This document shows, piece by piece, positions 51,160 through 62,235 of a DNA stretch of 64,000 nucleotides. The DNA is taken from positions 62,001-126,000 of the forward strand of contig JAURVB010000046.1 in the NCBI GenBank assembly GCA_033002965.1. The letters are read 5' to 3'. The position numbers were made by a program, and so were the translations under genes. The DNA comes from Piper betle. Its lineage: Eukaryota > Streptophyta > Magnoliopsida > Piperales > Piperaceae. Numbering within the stretch: the stretch's first letter is position 1; each line of letters begins with the position of its first letter. The notes below the pieces were generated by a model. That model ran no database searches. It was not told the origin of the DNA and saw nothing but the letters and a program-made list of their open reading frames with translations.

Positions 51160-51440
51160 ATGCTTCCACTGCTCCTGCTTGCATCTCTCATTCCATTTGT
51201 TGCATCCGATCTGCAAAATGATAAGGAAGCATGGAAGGAATTAAACAGGAATTCTGGGAATTCTCTATGTTGTCCACCCACTTGGGTTGGCGACATCTGC
51301 AATGCAAATTAAAATCGTGTAAGAGGTGTCCCACTTCTTGGTGTTGGTTTAACTGGACCAGTTCCACCAAAAACATTAAGCAATCTGGATGACCTTGATA
51401 TACTTAGCCTTAGGTCCAATTTAATCAATGAAACTCTCCT
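51160..51440 (+). pseudogene. Captured LRR receptor-like kinase N-terminal fragment
   Basis: Opens with a signal-peptide-like start (MLPLLLLASLIPFVASDLQ), then NDKEAW and CCPPTWVGDICNAN, equivalent to the cysteine-pair cap of plant LRR receptor kinases. A stop TAA at 51310-51312 stands where relatives have a glutamine codon. It continues in the same frame as GVGLTGPVPPKTLSNLDDLD and ILSLRSNLIN, a typical first leucine-rich repeat of the 'probable inactive receptor kinase' group. Nothing further of the gene (other repeats, membrane span, kinase) is seen. A lone first-exon fragment between transposon-like ends suggests capture by a Pack-type element. Confidence 0.72.
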
Positions 51441-52060
51441 TTCTGACGAAAACTGCATAATTTTTTGTTGGAAATATATGTGACGCATTTATTTTGATTT
51501 TCGTTTAATGTGCATCTCAATCTGTGGGTTACGTTATCTAAACACTGTATCTTGTTCATTTTAATTGAACAAATTATAAGTTATTGGCCATTGCCTGCAT
51601 AATTTTATCTTGTCAATTATTTGGAGAAAAATGTTAAATTAGCCTGTATGAAATGTATTTGAATTTGCAGCTAAATCCATCTCGAATTTATTGTTTGTTT
51701 TGCAAATATTGATGGTGTTTTTTTGCTTGAAGGTCATAGAAATTGTCACGACTTAGTCACAATTTCTTCGTGGCAAAAATTAATCACGACAATAGTCACG
51801 AAATTTTGTGATGATAAGTCACAAAATTTGTCACTATTGTTCGTGACAAATTCTTGTTAGGTACATTAACCACTTTTTGTTCGTCACAATCGATAGAGGT
51901 ATTTGCCACGAAATTGCGTTGACAAATGTTAATTACGTTTTATCGTGACAAACAATATGTCACGGTTGTATCATTTAGGGAATGGATATCGTGACTGATT
52001 TTATCTAGTCACGAAACACTACTTTTGTGACCTTTTTTGATAAAATACAGGCTTCTTACT

Positions 52061-53797
52061 GTATACAACCATGTTAGCTCTAATACTTTAGAGCGTATTA
52101 TCACCCTTGTCTATTTTATAATAATAAGAGGGAAATATTCACTTCTTCAGTTTTTCATAGCTAATAGCTCTTGTTTATTGGAAGAAAAAATTAATATAGA
52201 TAATTTTTAAAGTATGATGATCACCGATGAGGAGTAACTAGGCAAGATACTCTGCCATGCACGGCTATGTTAAAAGTAAAATCTAATTTTAGAGTTAAAT
52301 TTTAATTAAATAATGAGATAAACTATAATAAAATAATACATTATCTTTGAGAAAAAATTTAATTTTAAAAATAAATTATAATCATAAATTATAATAATTT
52401 ATTTCTTTTTTATTTGTTGCATTTTATTCAGTCTAATTTTTTATTTTCGCCCGAGCCTAACTTTTAGTTCTTAGAGAGTAGTATCTATAAGAGTGTGTGC
52501 ATATTTTTGGGCAAGTTGTACAGGCAATACTGTCTGGGCAAGAACCTGGTAGACAGAACAGTTTGATGAATATTTATATCAATCAAAATTATTTAAACCT
52601 GGAATTCATAAATGAGGCCGAAACGCACCGGCCATGGATTTGCAATGTGGAGCATGCCGACAGTTGCCAAGGCGAACCATGTTGACAGCAATAAGTCCCC
52701 CTCACATCTTATATTATAGCAATTTCCATCTATCAACATCTATGGAAAGCAAAACGTGCATTATTTAACTTTTATTAAATTAAAATAAATTTGTTTTGTT
52801 TAATTTCGTGGCAAAATAGGTCTTTGGCTTATACATGTAGGCGGTCCGATGCGTGAAAACCGAGCTGATGCCGGTTTGGCGGCGATGATTTTTAACTAAC
52901 CAACGCCTGGTTGGTTCTAGGCCACTTTAGATAGCCCATAACTACATCAGCTAATTAGGTATTTTTTATCTACACATTACAAATTAAGATTAGCCAGTTA
53001 TCAGGACAATTATTGTGACAAAGCATCTATAAAGCTAAACCATTTGGTTTGATATTTCAAAGTTAGAGATCATTAGCTAAGAATTAGTGTAAGTAGCAGC
53101 GTTTCGGAAGCACTTATCGACTTTCCCTGCACGTTTAAATGCTTTAGCAAGTCAAGTGTACATCGAGCAAGACTTATGTATACAGATTACAAGTTTTAAG
53201 GATTTGCTACTAATGGTATCATCAAATATTGAAAGGAAATTTCTGTACAATTATTTTACATAAAAAAGATTTTCGCCCTTTTAACCCATCAATATAGCAA
53301 TTATTATACAAATTTCTAATTTCGTTCAATTTTCCCCAAAGCTCCAGCTAATTTTAAGCATCTCGTTATTATTTTAATGCAAAATATTAATAACGCAATA
53401 ATTTCATTTTTAAAAAATGTAACGCAAACAGTTAGAACTTTAGAAGTTCAAATACTCTTTAAAAAAAAAAAACCGGGAAGGATGGAGAGGAATCAATCAC
53501 AACCGGAGCGGCCGGTTAGACTCGTAGACGGGACCACTAAAAGGGCGCGCTCTAGAGGGAGGGAAGGCGGTCCCTTGGGTGTGGGCCCCGCCCACGTGAA
53601 CGTGTTTTGTCGTAACATGCTTCTTGTTTTGCCCGTTCACACTGGCGCGGCTGCTTGCCACGTCAGAATACTCCCATGAACAATCTCGTCCGCCTCGTAC
53701 GGACAGATGTTGACATGCCAAGTTTACCGAATTCCTTGGATTTATTATTAAAAAAATTCATCTCACCGAGTTGTAATCATTATAATTAATAGATGGA

Positions 53798-53840
<43 letters not shown>

Positions 53841-54650
53841 CCACTAATAAGAAAAGTTCCTTTTTTCCTATTTTTTGCCACATGCAGGAATTTTCCCTTC
53901 TTTGGCCATCAAAAATTGCCATCCACTTTATTTCTTATCTTATCTTCTTTTTTTTGGATATTAATGGTAGCCCCCAGATTAGGAATGTGATCCAAAATAA
54001 AGGGCCCAGTTTAATTCCCCAATATACGACTTTGGGTATTTCACTCTCGGGGGAGTGATCTGCTTGTAAATCTGGGGGTGGATAAATTTCAGGAAAAAAT
54101 AATTTTAGCTTAAGCTCATGTATATTATATTATTGTGTCATAAGCTCAAGTCTACTTTTATTAATAAAATAAAAATAAAAATTAGGCTTTGATAAAAAAT
54201 AAAAAAATTTGACCAATCATAAAACTACGTCAGTAAAAGACAAATCATTACAATCTGATATCCCATTTAAACTATGATGATTATAAGGACTGTTACATAA
54301 TAAGGGTATTTTAGTCATTTTGAAAATTTTATAACCTGAACTAAGTAATGGGCGAGATAACTTTAGGGTGGGGTTATAGCAAGTTTATGCACTGCATATA
54401 AAATATACTAAATAAATATTTTTGAAAATTTTTCATTTTTTTATTTTTTATTTTCTGTCTTCTGTTCTTTAACCTGTTTTTAGCAAGTTTCCAAGTGGGG
54501 CGGGGTAGTTAGAATGGGTGAGTGAGGAGGACTTGAAGAGTTCCATGTTCTGTCATCTCTTTTCCCCCAGCTACAATTATATCTAGAGATAGAAAGGGCA
54601 GGACTTGAGGAATTGGAGGAGAAGAAGAAAAGAAGTAAAGAAGGAAAAAA
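52061..54650. promoter_or_regulatory. Spacer and upstream region of SOC1-like gene
   Basis: AT-rich to 53470. A GC-richer island follows at 53480-53720 with a G-box CACGTG (53593-53598) and a CCACGTCA element (53658-53665), about 1 kb before the start codon. (TA)n lies at 53801-53838. From 54420 the sequence is pyrimidine-rich, then purine-rich (GGAGGAGAAGAAGAAAAGAA) just before the ATG, as in many MADS-box leaders. Binding sites are sequence matches only. Confidence 0.4.
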
Positions 54651-54831
54651 ATGGTGAGGGGGAAGACACAGATGAAGAGGATAGAGAACACCACTAGCCG
54701 GCAGGTTACCTTCTCCAAGCGCCGTAGTGGCCTCCTCAAGAAGGCCTTCGAGCTCTCCGTCCTTTGCGACGCCGAGCTCGCTCTCATCGTCTTCTCCCCC
54801 GCGGCAAGCTCTATGAATTCGCCAGCTCCAG
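54651..54831 (+). CDS. SOC1: SOC1/TM3-clade MADS-box gene, exon 1 only
   Basis: Encodes the MADS domain [20 protein letters not shown] followed by [20 protein letters not shown] and LALIVFSP. The start MVRGKTQM and the FASS-type end of exon 1 mark the SOC1/TM3 clade, flowering-time integrators that activate meristem identity genes. One C is missing in the run at 54796-54800: relatives read TCC CCC CGC GGC AAG, here TCCCCCGCGGCAAG, so the frame shifts after FSP. With that base the exon would be 182 nt, as expected, ending at 54831 before a GT (gttccg). Serine replaces the usual asparagine in KRRNGLLKK. No second exon is found before the window ends, so either intron 1 is longer than 9 kb or the gene is a fragment. 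Confidence 0.88.
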
Positions 54832-57628
54832 GTTCCGTCCCACTTTACTTTGTCGCTAGCGCTGCTTTTTTCTTCGCTTCAAATTGGACTTCTGTTTTTC
54901 GTTTTTGTTTTCTTTGCATTTTCTTAAAGAAGTGAAGTGATTTTTGGGAGGGTTAGATCGTTATCTGCAGATTGATTATTATCTGGGATTTGCTTTGATC
55001 TCTTCGTATGTAGCTTTAGCTAGCTGGTGCTGTTCGTACGTAGTACCCGGTTATATATATGTGGAATATTTGTAAATACTAGACTCATAGCCAATTTGGA
55101 AAGCTTGGCCCCTTCTTCACGGTGCAATTATCCGTTAATGAACCTTATCTGGGGTACATATGGACAAGCTTGGGGCTTTGGATTTCCAAGTTTTTATGTG
55201 CACTTGTGACGCATGAAATAGCCTATCACAAGCATGGATCTGAGAAGGTCCAGTGACATTCCTTGTTCAAATCCAGAAGTTTGAGCCTTTGACATCCCAA
55301 ACCAGGAAACTGCGTTACTTCTTCATCATCCCTCTGCTTTCAGATGCTTTGCCTGTGACAAGATTCTTCCCTGAAAGATACAGCATTTTGCCAATAAAAT
55401 GCCAAGGTTCCGAGAAAACCAAAGGTTTTTCTTTCTTTCTTTCTTTTTCTTCACTTGGGTACTTTTCTGTAGTACAACCATATCTAATACGCATTACACA
55501 TCGCAAAATTTTCGTATGCCCAGTTCAAAGTAGGCCAGCTAAACTGATTTTTTGTACCATTCGTATCTTTTATGTTTGAGGCGAAATCTTATTCTCATTA
55601 GGAGTCTTTGGGAGGTACACTGTCTTTATATCCGACGGGTACAACTTCATGTTGTCAATCATAGCTTACCATTAACAAAGCTTGTTGCTTGCTTCTTTAA
55701 CTTCGTCCAAAGCGGTTGCTTGCTCCAAAGCGGCCAGTCTTGCAATTGAGTGCTTCTTGTTCATCGCTTCTAGCCCACTGTTTCATTCCCATCATACATA
55801 GTCTCCCTTTTGTCACCCTATCTTACCTTGCCTGATGGTGCATAATATACTGCCTTTGAAAAATCTTAGAACGGGCGTTAACAGTTCAACGATATTGATT
55901 TCATTTAACTTTCAAATCATGTTGAGAATTCAACAATTAATCTTATCTTTACTGGCACAAATTTTTTTGATTTTCTCCGCCGCTGAATATGCATAAAAAA
56001 AGTAGTATATTTATAAAATCCGTGAATATTGTTTTCTAGCGAAAATTCCACAGGAAAAAGTTTGTGGGGAATTTGTTTTTAGATGTGGAAACCTACGTAG
56101 AAAATTGTTTTTATTAGTGGTTGAACACATGACACACTTCGCAACTTAATTTTTAGTTTGAAGGTAACTTTAATTTAGCAAGCATTGGTAAAAAAGGCGG
56201 GTAAACTTTGTTTACGTGGTTGTAAGTACATAACGTATCCAAACAAAAAAGTACATATGTAACATATAAAAACTTTAATATGTTCCTGTAGTTTCACACT
56301 GTTATTTTTCATGCTTATTTTATGACAATGCCTAAAAATTTTCTCCCAGCAAAATGCCAAAATTTTCAAACAGTTCAAATATAATATTGGACTCATGCAT
56401 GCAATTGCAGAAGTTAATTGTACGTATGTTATGTACGATTGGGTGGCATGCATGCACTCTATATATGAAGTACAAGAGCCTAGTATTATGCAATATGGCT
56501 GGTCCTAGTCAAGCTCAAATGTTAATAACCTACAATCATATTATATGTATGCAGGTTAAAAATCATTGTGCTATTATATGTCTGACCATAATCGAATCAA
56601 AGTTCATTTATTTTAAATTATTTCATTGCACTTAAAAAGAACCATTGACATTATGATACTTATTTATAAACACCTAATCAAAAGTTTATATCTTAATTAA
56701 CTAGGCAAATTTTATGGAATTGATGCTACCTTGATTATATCATTTGGCATGTCAATAGTATTCAAACTATGAAGTTTTGATTGGCAGATCACTATAGCTA
56801 ATCTATAGGCGGCTCCCGTTGTAAATCCCAATTAAACTTTTCCCCTAATAAAGCGGCTGACTAGTTTGATGAAAAATTCTTGTCACTTACACTTTTCTTC
56901 TTAAATATATAACGTTATAGTTTTACTATTCAATGAGCCATCTGTTGATGATCAGTTAACTGAATCTTATTAATGGACTAAAGTCATTTCAAAGTTCTTC
57001 AGATTGATCCTTTGTTTCCAATTAGAGCTACATTTAATCTACTGAGAGCTAACCTAAGAACACCATTGAAAGTTATGTAAGTGGAATAGAGTGTCAGGCT
57101 TGAACTTAGATTTTTCAAATACTTATTACAATTGATTAAATTGTTTAAGATATGTCATTTCAAGAAAATACGACTTCAGCATCAGTGACATCACTGATGT
57201 GAAGGAAATTTTTGCAACGGTATTTTTTTGACAAATTTAGAATTTCAGTGACAAATTTATTGTCATTAATGGCTTGTTTTCTTGTAGTTTCTAAAAAAAA
57301 ATTGAAAAAACAATGTAAAATCTATAGGAAAAAGCTTCTATGTCACTCTTGTATAATAGAGGTGTTTAGTGGAATGTCTAGCTGCGTGAAAAAAAGAAGG
57401 CTCGAATGGTATGAGCTCTCCATCACCCAAAAATAAAAGGGGGGATCTAATCTTAGTTTGTTAGTCTTCCAGTGAGTCAAGCATATTGAGATTTGAGCTT
57501 AGTTGCGAATAATTTCAGTTCTTAATATTCTAAATATCATATTTCCTCTTTATAAAACTCCATATTTCGTATATAAAATTTTTCGTAGATTCTAAATATC
57601 ATTTTTTATTCCATTAGTAAGAACTAAT
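54832..57628 (+). other. Presumed SOC1 intron 1, before the Copia insertion
   Basis: No MIKC exon 2 (normally starting near a QETIERYQ-type sequence) could be found. AT-rich with scattered short open frames and no repeats that I can pair. Confidence 0.45.
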
Positions 57629-58171
57629 TATTGGGATTAACCAAACACATAAATCTACATTTTAACATATAATTGATGAAAAATACCAACCAATTTAACT
57701 AAAGTTAACACAAATAAAAGACAACACCAATTTTACGTAGAAAACCTTAAATTTGGAGAAAAAATCACAGAGCAGACGGCCAAATAAAATTCACTATATC
57801 ATAACTTAATACAAAAAATATTCACAGAAGAACAAACTCTCTCAATACTAATTTATTTCAATTTCAACTCAATTGGTAATAATCACAAATAAAGAGAATA
57901 AATAAAAGATCTCACTGATTAAAAACTTGACGAAACTATCATTGACGATTATAAGTGAAGTTCAATAAGATTTTCACTTTTCTTTAATCCACATAATTTT
58001 TCCCTTCTCCCCTTGCCACCTTTTTTCTCCACACGAAAAGAAGAAAAACATCTGTATTTTTTTCTTCTATTCTTTCCACACACAACGCAAAATGCGTATC
58101 GAAAAAAAATTGGTTTTTACCCAAAATAGGGTTTTCATTTTGTGTATTTATGGGGAAGGGGCAACCCAACA
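57629..58171 (-). repeat. Copia 3' LTR
   Basis: On the minus strand it begins TGTTGGGTTG and ends CCCAATA. It aligns along its length with 61684-62230, with frequent substitutions and small indels. The terminal TA instead of CA is shared by both copies, so it was inherited from the parent element. Confidence 0.9.
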
Positions 58172-58186
58172 AACCTCCCCTTCCCG
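58172..58186 (-). other. Copia polypurine tract
   Basis: On the minus strand CGGGAAGGGGAGGTT lies directly before the 3' LTR start TGTTGGG, the expected place and composition for the plus-strand primer. Confidence 0.75.
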
Positions 58187-58202
58187 ACTCCATGAAATAC
58201 TT

Positions 58203-58430
58203 TTAGTCGACATAGGAAGCCCCATCCATGCCTGCTCTATTACTACAGTAAACATGTTTTTCCTTTGACACAACTTTAGTCATTATGTTTGAAATATTCC
58301 TTTCAATATGAATTTTTGTTAGCTCAAAAGATTTATTTTTCAACACATCTCTTATTTAGTGATATCTCACATTAATGTGTTTGCTCCTTGAATGAAGTCT
58401 TAAATTTTTAATCAAATGAATTACACTCTG
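58203..58430 (-). pseudogene. Copia RNase H C-terminal remnant
   Basis: Minus-strand reading contains RSKHINVRYH, an in-frame stop (58356-58358), then NKSFELTKIHIERN and MTKVVSKEKH, the usual end of Copia RNase H, stopping at 58203-58205. The upstream part of the domain is missing. Confidence 0.75.
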
Positions 58431-58477
58431 GATATTACAGTGGATAATGTATCTCTCCTATCTAATACTAATTTCAT

Positions 58478-59016
58478 TCAAAAATCTTTTCGTCCATAGC
58501 ATCTCCTTGCAAGCTTATGTAGTAGTAATAAATTCGGCTTCGCTCTATCATGTCCTACAATCAATATGTCATCTACATAAAGTAATAGAATAATAAAGTC
58601 ATCATCATCAAACTTCTTGATGAACACACAGTGATCATAAACAAACTTCTTGTACCTATTGTTTTCCATAAAAGAATCAAATTTTTTGTACCACTGTCTA
58701 CGAACTTGCTTCAAACCATACAAACTCTTTTACAGTCTGCACACTATCTGTTCCTTTCCTCTGACTTTAAAACCCTTTAGTTGCTCATATATATGGTTTC
58801 CTCAAGATTACCTTGAAGAAAGACCGTCTTTATACCTAACTGTTCAACTTCCAAATCTAAACTTGCAATCAAAGTCAAAACAATTCTAATAAAAGATATT
58901 TTAACAACAGGAGAAAAAACTTCATTAAAATTAATACCTTTCTTCTGTCTGAAGTCTTTCACCTCCAACTTTACCTTGTACCTTGGTTGTATGTTATTTT
59001 TTTCATATTTGATCAT
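58478..59016 (-). pseudogene. Copia reverse transcriptase, two broken segments
   Basis: Segment 58777-59016 carries the FNEVFSPVVK motif and the region normally reading QLDVKTAFL, but here the catalytic aspartate is glycine (QLGIKTVFLQGNLEE). Segment 58478-58723 carries MYGLKQ and LLYVDDILIVG with the YVDD box intact. The two lie in different frames. The loss of one metal-binding aspartate and the frame breaks mean no activity. Confidence 0.88.
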
Positions 59017-59449
59017 GTAGACCCATTATTCTTTAATAATCTCTTCCTCTTATGAAGATTTACTAACTCATAGCTGTGATTATCATGTAAAAAATTCATC
59101 TCATCTACCATTGCCTTTAACCTCACTGAAATTTTCTAATTATCCACATTCAATAATTTTTATATATTCTGATGATGAATATCTTGCTGATGAAAGTGGT
59201 TCACGAGTTGATCTCCTCACATTAGTTGGCTCCCCTTGGTTAGAATCCGCTTGTTTCTATCCAACATTAATAACAAACTCATTAGAAGTATCATTAGTCA
59301 TCTCATCCTCACCCTCATCATCATTTGGTGGGGGAATAATTGTGTTATTACGAGCCTCCTCTTCACTTCTAGTTGAGGTTGAATGTTCTTTTACCTTTTC
59401 AAAGCTTTCGTAAGATTTTGTTTGAAGAATTTCTTCCTTATCAAAGTCC

Positions 59450-60360
59450 TCAATTATTTGATCCTCCATGAAAGCTATATTTATGTTTTGACTTAGTTTT
59501 TTTATTTTTAGGATCCCAAAGTTTATACCCAAACATATTATCACCATATCCTAGAAAAATGCATTCTACGACTCTAGAGTCAAACTTAGCCCTTTGTTCC
59601 TTAGGCTCTTGGGCAAAGGCTTTACAACGAAAGACTTTCAAATGAGAATAACTCACATTTTTATCACTCCAAACCTTTTTTTAGAATGTTATTGTTCAGG
59701 GCATGTGTGAGATATCTATTTATCAAATAACAAACTGTGCTCATGGCCTCACCCGAGAAGCTTTTAGACAACTTAACTGAAGATAACATACTTCTAATCC
59801 TCTCAAAGATGGTCCTGCTTATTTTTTCATCTACTCCATTATGTTGGGAAGTATAAGGAACCGTCTTCTTATACCTAATCTCATGCTTGCTTCAACATTT
59901 ATCAAACTCAGCAGAATAATATTCATCATTATTATTACTTCTAAGGCATTTTAAGAACTTATCGATTTTTCTTTCAACCAATATATAAAAATTCTTAAAG
60001 ATGCTAAAAACATCATTTCAACCAATAAGCTCACACCTTTCTAGAAATATCATGAATAAAAATGACAAAATAAATAGAACTGCCACAAGATTTTACCTCC
60101 ATAGGCCCATACACATCAGTGTGTACCAACTCAAGAACTTCTGACTTCCTTGTACTTGTTGTTGCAAAGGATGTCATACGTTGTTTTCCCACCAAATGAT
60201 GGTCACAAAGACTAATTGTGATGTCTGTAATCTTGGGAAGGAGATTTAGCTTTTTCAATGTCTCTTGTCCCTTCTTATTCATGTGTCCTAATCGATGGTT
60301 CCCCCAATCAGCAGTGAAATTAAGTGAGGAGATATTAATCTCCCCTCGAACTAGTCTCAT
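59450..60360 (-). pseudogene. Copia integrase remnant
   Basis: The piece 60031-60360 has the pre-integrase zinc region (NHRLGHMNKKG, then CDHHLVGKQ, where one of the usual paired cysteines is histidine) and the core motif VHTDVYGPM with the first catalytic aspartate. The piece 59450-59656 has the C-terminal signature of Copia integrases (KFDSRVVECIFLGYG). Stops and frame changes lie between them. Confidence 0.85.
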
Positions 60361-60801
60361 CTCAGTCTTGTATAAACTATAATACTTCTTCCCTTTAGCA
60401 ACAATAAGAGAGCATTTTACAAGTTTTCACACACCTTGTGCAAATTGTAAACCAAATCGTTCATTATCAATCTCTCTGGTTGATAACAAACTCGTCATTA
60501 AATCTAGAATGTGTATGACATTTTTAAACACCGATTTGTAACCTGTGTTTGTTACTATATCCACATTTCTAAGTCCTACAATTTTGGAAGAATCACTATT
60601 TCTCATCTTCATTATACCCAAATTTGAAGGTTCATAGTTAGTATAGAAAATTCTACTTGGAGTTGTATGGAATGATGCTACCGAGTTAATTACCCAACAA
60701 CATCACAATCAATCGTCAAACAATCATTCCCACAATTAGAAAGAATCACCAAGTCATTATGTACAACATTAGTATCATTTTCTCCTTGATCCTTATTGTC
60801 C

Positions 60802-61107
60802 TTATTTTTTAAGTTTTTTGAGCTTCTGACAATCCTTTTTGATATGACCTGTCTTGTCATAATAATAACACTTCAAGTTCTTCTTGGATTTAGACCTTAT
60901 TCGACTCTTGTCCCTTTTGTTTGTGTCTCTATTTCTTAATCTACTTCTTGCTTCTTCTAACACTAATGCATGAAACCTTGAAGTTGGTAGAGTTTTTCTT
61001 CTCACTTCCTCATACAATAAACTACTTGTTACCATGTCTATTGTAAGTTTTTTATCTGGAGTAGCATTGCTCAAAGAGGTCACCAATATTTCCCAGCTCT
61101 TTGGCAA
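60802..61107 (-). pseudogene. Copia gag remnant with altered zinc knuckle
   Basis: Contains an LPKSWEIL-type gag stretch and a basic RSKKNLKCYYYDKTGHIKK region ending DC. The CCHC knuckle should read C-x2-C-x4-H-x4-C; the second cysteine is tyrosine, so zinc binding is probably lost. Further gag-like sequence to about 61480 is broken by stops. Confidence 0.82.
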
Positions 61108-61669
61108 TGTGTTGAGGAGTATGATAGCTTGTCATTCCTCATATAAAGTCATCTTCACCCAAGAAGTTGAGTAATAATACTCATCATCTCATTGAGATGT
61201 TCACTTATATCATTTTCATCCTTATACCTCAAGTTCACTAATTTCCTTATCAAAAAGGTCTTGTTGTCAGCAGTATTCCTCTCATAAACTTCTTAGAGTT
61301 TATCCCATATAACTTTTCAAGATATTAATTCAAAAATACGATGATACACAATTTTATCTACCCATTGTCTCAAACAAGCTATAGCCTTCCTATCCACCTT
61401 ATTCCAATCTTTATTAGTCACCTCTGTTGGGTTTCTGACCAGTGATAGGTTCATACAAATCGTTAGAATATAGATAATCAATCATTTTTCCTTTTCAATA
61501 GTACTAGTTACTCGGCCCCTTAAAAGATATCATCTTAATATGCTTCTCATCAACGATCTTATTGAAATATAAATCACAAACAAACTAAATAGGCTCTTAT
61601 AAATTTCGTCGAATACTTAGGGGGCAGAAAATATCCACAACCCAAAATTAGCTATAACCAAGCAACTGG

Positions 61670-61681
61670 GCTCTGATAGCA
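61670..61681 (-). other. Copia primer-binding site (initiator Met tRNA)
   Basis: On the minus strand TGCTATCAGAGC, two bases after the 5' LTR. It matches the standard TGGTATCAGAGC with one mismatch. Confidence 0.85.
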
Positions 61682-61683
61682 CT

Positions 61684-62230
61684 TATTAGGATTAACCAAA
61701 TACCTAAATCCTTATTTTAATACATAATTAATGAGAAATACCAACCAATTTAACTAAATTTAACACAAATAAGAGACAACACCAATTTTAAGTAGAAAGC
61801 CTCAAATTCAATGAAGAAATTATGGAGCAGACGATTAGATCAAATTTACTATATCACAACTTGATACAGAATATAACCACGGGAGAACAAACTCCCTCAA
61901 TGCCAATTCATTTTAATTTCAACACAATTGGTATTAATCATAAATAAAGAGAATAAAGTATAATTGTCACAGATTAACAACTTGACGAAGCTATCATTCA
62001 TGATCGTAAACGAATCTCAACAAGATCTTCACATTTCTTCAATCATCGTAATTTTCCCCTTCTCCCTTTGTTACCCTTTTTCTCCACACACAAAAAAAGA
62101 AAAACAACTGTCCTTTTTTCTTCTATTCTCTCCACACACAACGCAAAGCAAGTTTTCTAAAATAAGCTTTGGTTTTTGCCTAAAACAAGGTTACTATTTT
62201 GTGTATTTATAGAAAAGGGACAACCCAACA
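61684..62230 (-). repeat. Copia 5' LTR
   Basis: Direct-repeat partner of 57629-58171; on the plus strand begins TATTAGGATTAACC and ends CAACCCAACA. 547 bp. Confidence 0.9.
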
Positions 62231-62235
62231 CTAAT

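Larger units (their letters stand above)
49380..52060. mobile_element. DNA transposon with GTCACGA subterminal repeats and gene fragment
   Basis: Both ends are crowded with short words of the type GTCACGA / TCGTGAC and TTTGTCAC: left 49391-49500, right 51745-52035. About 2.2 kb of unrelated sequence lies between. Such clusters of a short motif in both orientations near the ends are typical of CACTA and some other DNA transposons. I could not find convincing CACTA termini or a target duplication, so the superfamily and exact ends are open. The interior contains an unassigned open frame (50093-50440) and a receptor-kinase fragment (51160-51440). Confidence 0.5.
57629..62230 (-). mobile_element. 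Ty1/Copia LTR retrotransposon, decayed
   Basis: Two LTRs (57629-58171 and 61684-62230) in direct repeat flank 3.5 kb of pol-like sequence on the minus strand. A perfect 5-bp target duplication CTAAT (57624-57628 and 62231-62235) bounds it. Order along the minus strand: LTR, primer-binding site, gag, integrase, reverse transcriptase, RNase H tail, polypurine tract, LTR, which is the Copia order. The LTRs differ at many positions and every coding segment has stops or frame breaks, so it is an old, dead insertion. Between reverse transcriptase and the RNase H tail too little sequence remains, indicating a deletion. Confidence 0.92.

Noticed and set aside
52016..52020. CACTA at the right side of the GTCACGA element
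   Set aside because: A right terminus should read TAGTG on this strand, and no matching CACTA was found at the left side, so I did not assign the CACTA superfamily.
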